DNA of 64,000 nt from JAEMQF01 sp031419715 (lineage in GTDB: Bacteria; Pseudomonadota; Gammaproteobacteria; Burkholderiales; Burkholderiaceae_C), in contig JANOLJ010000336.1 in NCBI GenBank assembly GCA_031419715.1, forward strand, positions 1 to 64,000, in the 5' to 3' direction. The notes under the pieces are model-generated. The model saw only the letters and a program-made list of their open reading frames with translations. It had not been told where the DNA came from and did not search any database. Shown piece by piece: positions 63,614 through 64,000 of this stretch; within the stretch, counting starts at the first letter, position 1; every line of letters starts with the position of its first letter. The position numbers and the translations under genes were made by a program.

Positions 63614-64000
63614 ATGTTCGAGGTGTCGCTGCTCGCACCGCAGCACTGCGTGGAGCAAACTTCCGATGCGCTGATCGATGAACTCGGCGCCTTGTCGGTG
63701 TCAGTGGAAGATGCCGACGCCGGCAGCGGCGCCGAGCAGGCATTGTTCGGCGAACCCGGCATGGCGAGCGAGCCACGCGGCGCGGCCGCCGGCTGGCGCC
63801 GCTCGGTGCTAAATGCGCTGTTTGACCAAGAAGCCGACGCCACCCGCGCCGCGGCCTGGCTGGTCGCCCAAGACTGGGCACATGGCCTGTCGCTGCAATC
63901 CATTGCCGAGTTGGCGGACCGCGACTGGGTGAAGCTCACCCAGTCGCAGTTCACGCCGATAGAAATTGCATCCGGCTTCTGGGTCGTGCCGAGCTGGCAT
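63614..64000 (+). CDS. prmA: Ribosomal protein L11 methyltransferase (5' part)
   Basis: The first 129 codons of PrmA, which trimethylates ribosomal protein L11; the gene runs off the end of the window. The start at 63614 gives MFEVSLLAPQHCVEQ, and LGALSVSVEDADAG and DWVKLTQSQFTPIEI are typical of the N-terminal substrate-recognition domain. The methyltransferase domain is outside the window. It lies after accC, a conserved order. Confidence 0.92.
   Translation, partial: MFEVSLLAPQHCVEQTSDALIDELGALSVSVEDADAGSGAEQALFGEPGMASEPRGAAAGWRRSVLNALFDQEADATRAAAWLVAQDWAHGLSLQSIAELADRDWVKLTQSQFTPIEIASGFWVVPSWH

Overview
This is a high-GC bacterial chromosome segment with tightly packed genes and many 1-4 base start/stop overlaps. 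The gene families and their order point to a betaproteobacterium of the order Burkholderiales: ubiJ-ubiB with fmdB/DUF502/aspS/nudB, hisI-hisE-HIT-tatABC with a DegS-like protease, petABC-sspA-sspB, dusB-fis-purH-ruvC, rnb-tonB-aroE-mtgA, and accB-accC-prmA. Most of the window is core genome. I saw no phage, integron, insertion-sequence transposase, CRISPR array, toxin-antitoxin pair or recognisable defence system. Genus cannot be fixed from the sequence alone.

Layout. 1-3416 (+): 3' end of a C-terminal processing protease, a MoeB/ThiF-type adenylyltransferase, a LOG-family protein and arginase; the arginase stop codon lies inside a 12-bp tandem repeat. 3547-4442 (-): a nuclease and a YkvA-like protein. 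4674-7805 (+): a complete glutamate/aspartate ABC importer. 7833-10297: a DUF429 protein and a divergent S10 serine carboxypeptidase. 10309-20257 (-): one long head-to-tail array (ubiJ, ubiB, a sodium:solute symporter broken by an in-frame TAG, fmdB, DUF502, aspS, nudB, an endonuclease/phosphatase, cardiolipin synthase, a hypothetical gene). 20397-25649 (+): a small exopolysaccharide locus (polyprenyl-phosphate sugar transferase, beta-barrel protein, galE, manC).

25750-30176: secA and an M23 peptidase (-), with a DUF721 gene starting 18 bp from the peptidase start on the other strand. 30204-34541 (-): tRNA-Thr, sspB, sspA and the cytochrome bc1 genes in transcription order petA-petB-petC. 34808-37832 (+): mscL and a large DUF1631 protein. 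37867-40291: pdxA and a divergent DegS-like protease. 40301-48809 (-): argB, slmA, an AAA ATPase, mutT, hisI, hisE, a DUF4870-like protein, HIT, tatA, tatB, tatC, plus an M32 carboxypeptidase and a YqaA-type membrane protein. 48955-54090 (+): dusB-fis-purH-plsC-cdsA-ruvC. 54107-55024 (-): an EamA exporter. A 632-base gene-free stretch follows, holding a 310-bp palindrome. 55657-64000 (+): an RNase II/R-type nuclease, tonB, aroE, mtgA, a hypothetical, a TlpA-like protein, accB, accC and the 5' end of prmA.

Functionally the window joins envelope work (Sec and Tat export, peptidoglycan glycosyltransferase, cardiolipin and CDP-diacylglycerol synthesis, exopolysaccharide), respiration (bc1 complex, ubiquinone biosynthesis), translation and nucleotide or amino-acid synthesis, and fatty acid initiation. 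The best candidates for something new are small: the 310-bp palindrome, the codon-sized 12-bp repeat at the arginase end, the duplicated argB 3' end, the nonsense-interrupted symporter, and several synteny breaks (no argJ by secA, no hisF by hisI, no aroQ by accB, plsC-cdsA inside purH-ruvC). I found no convincing new multi-gene system.
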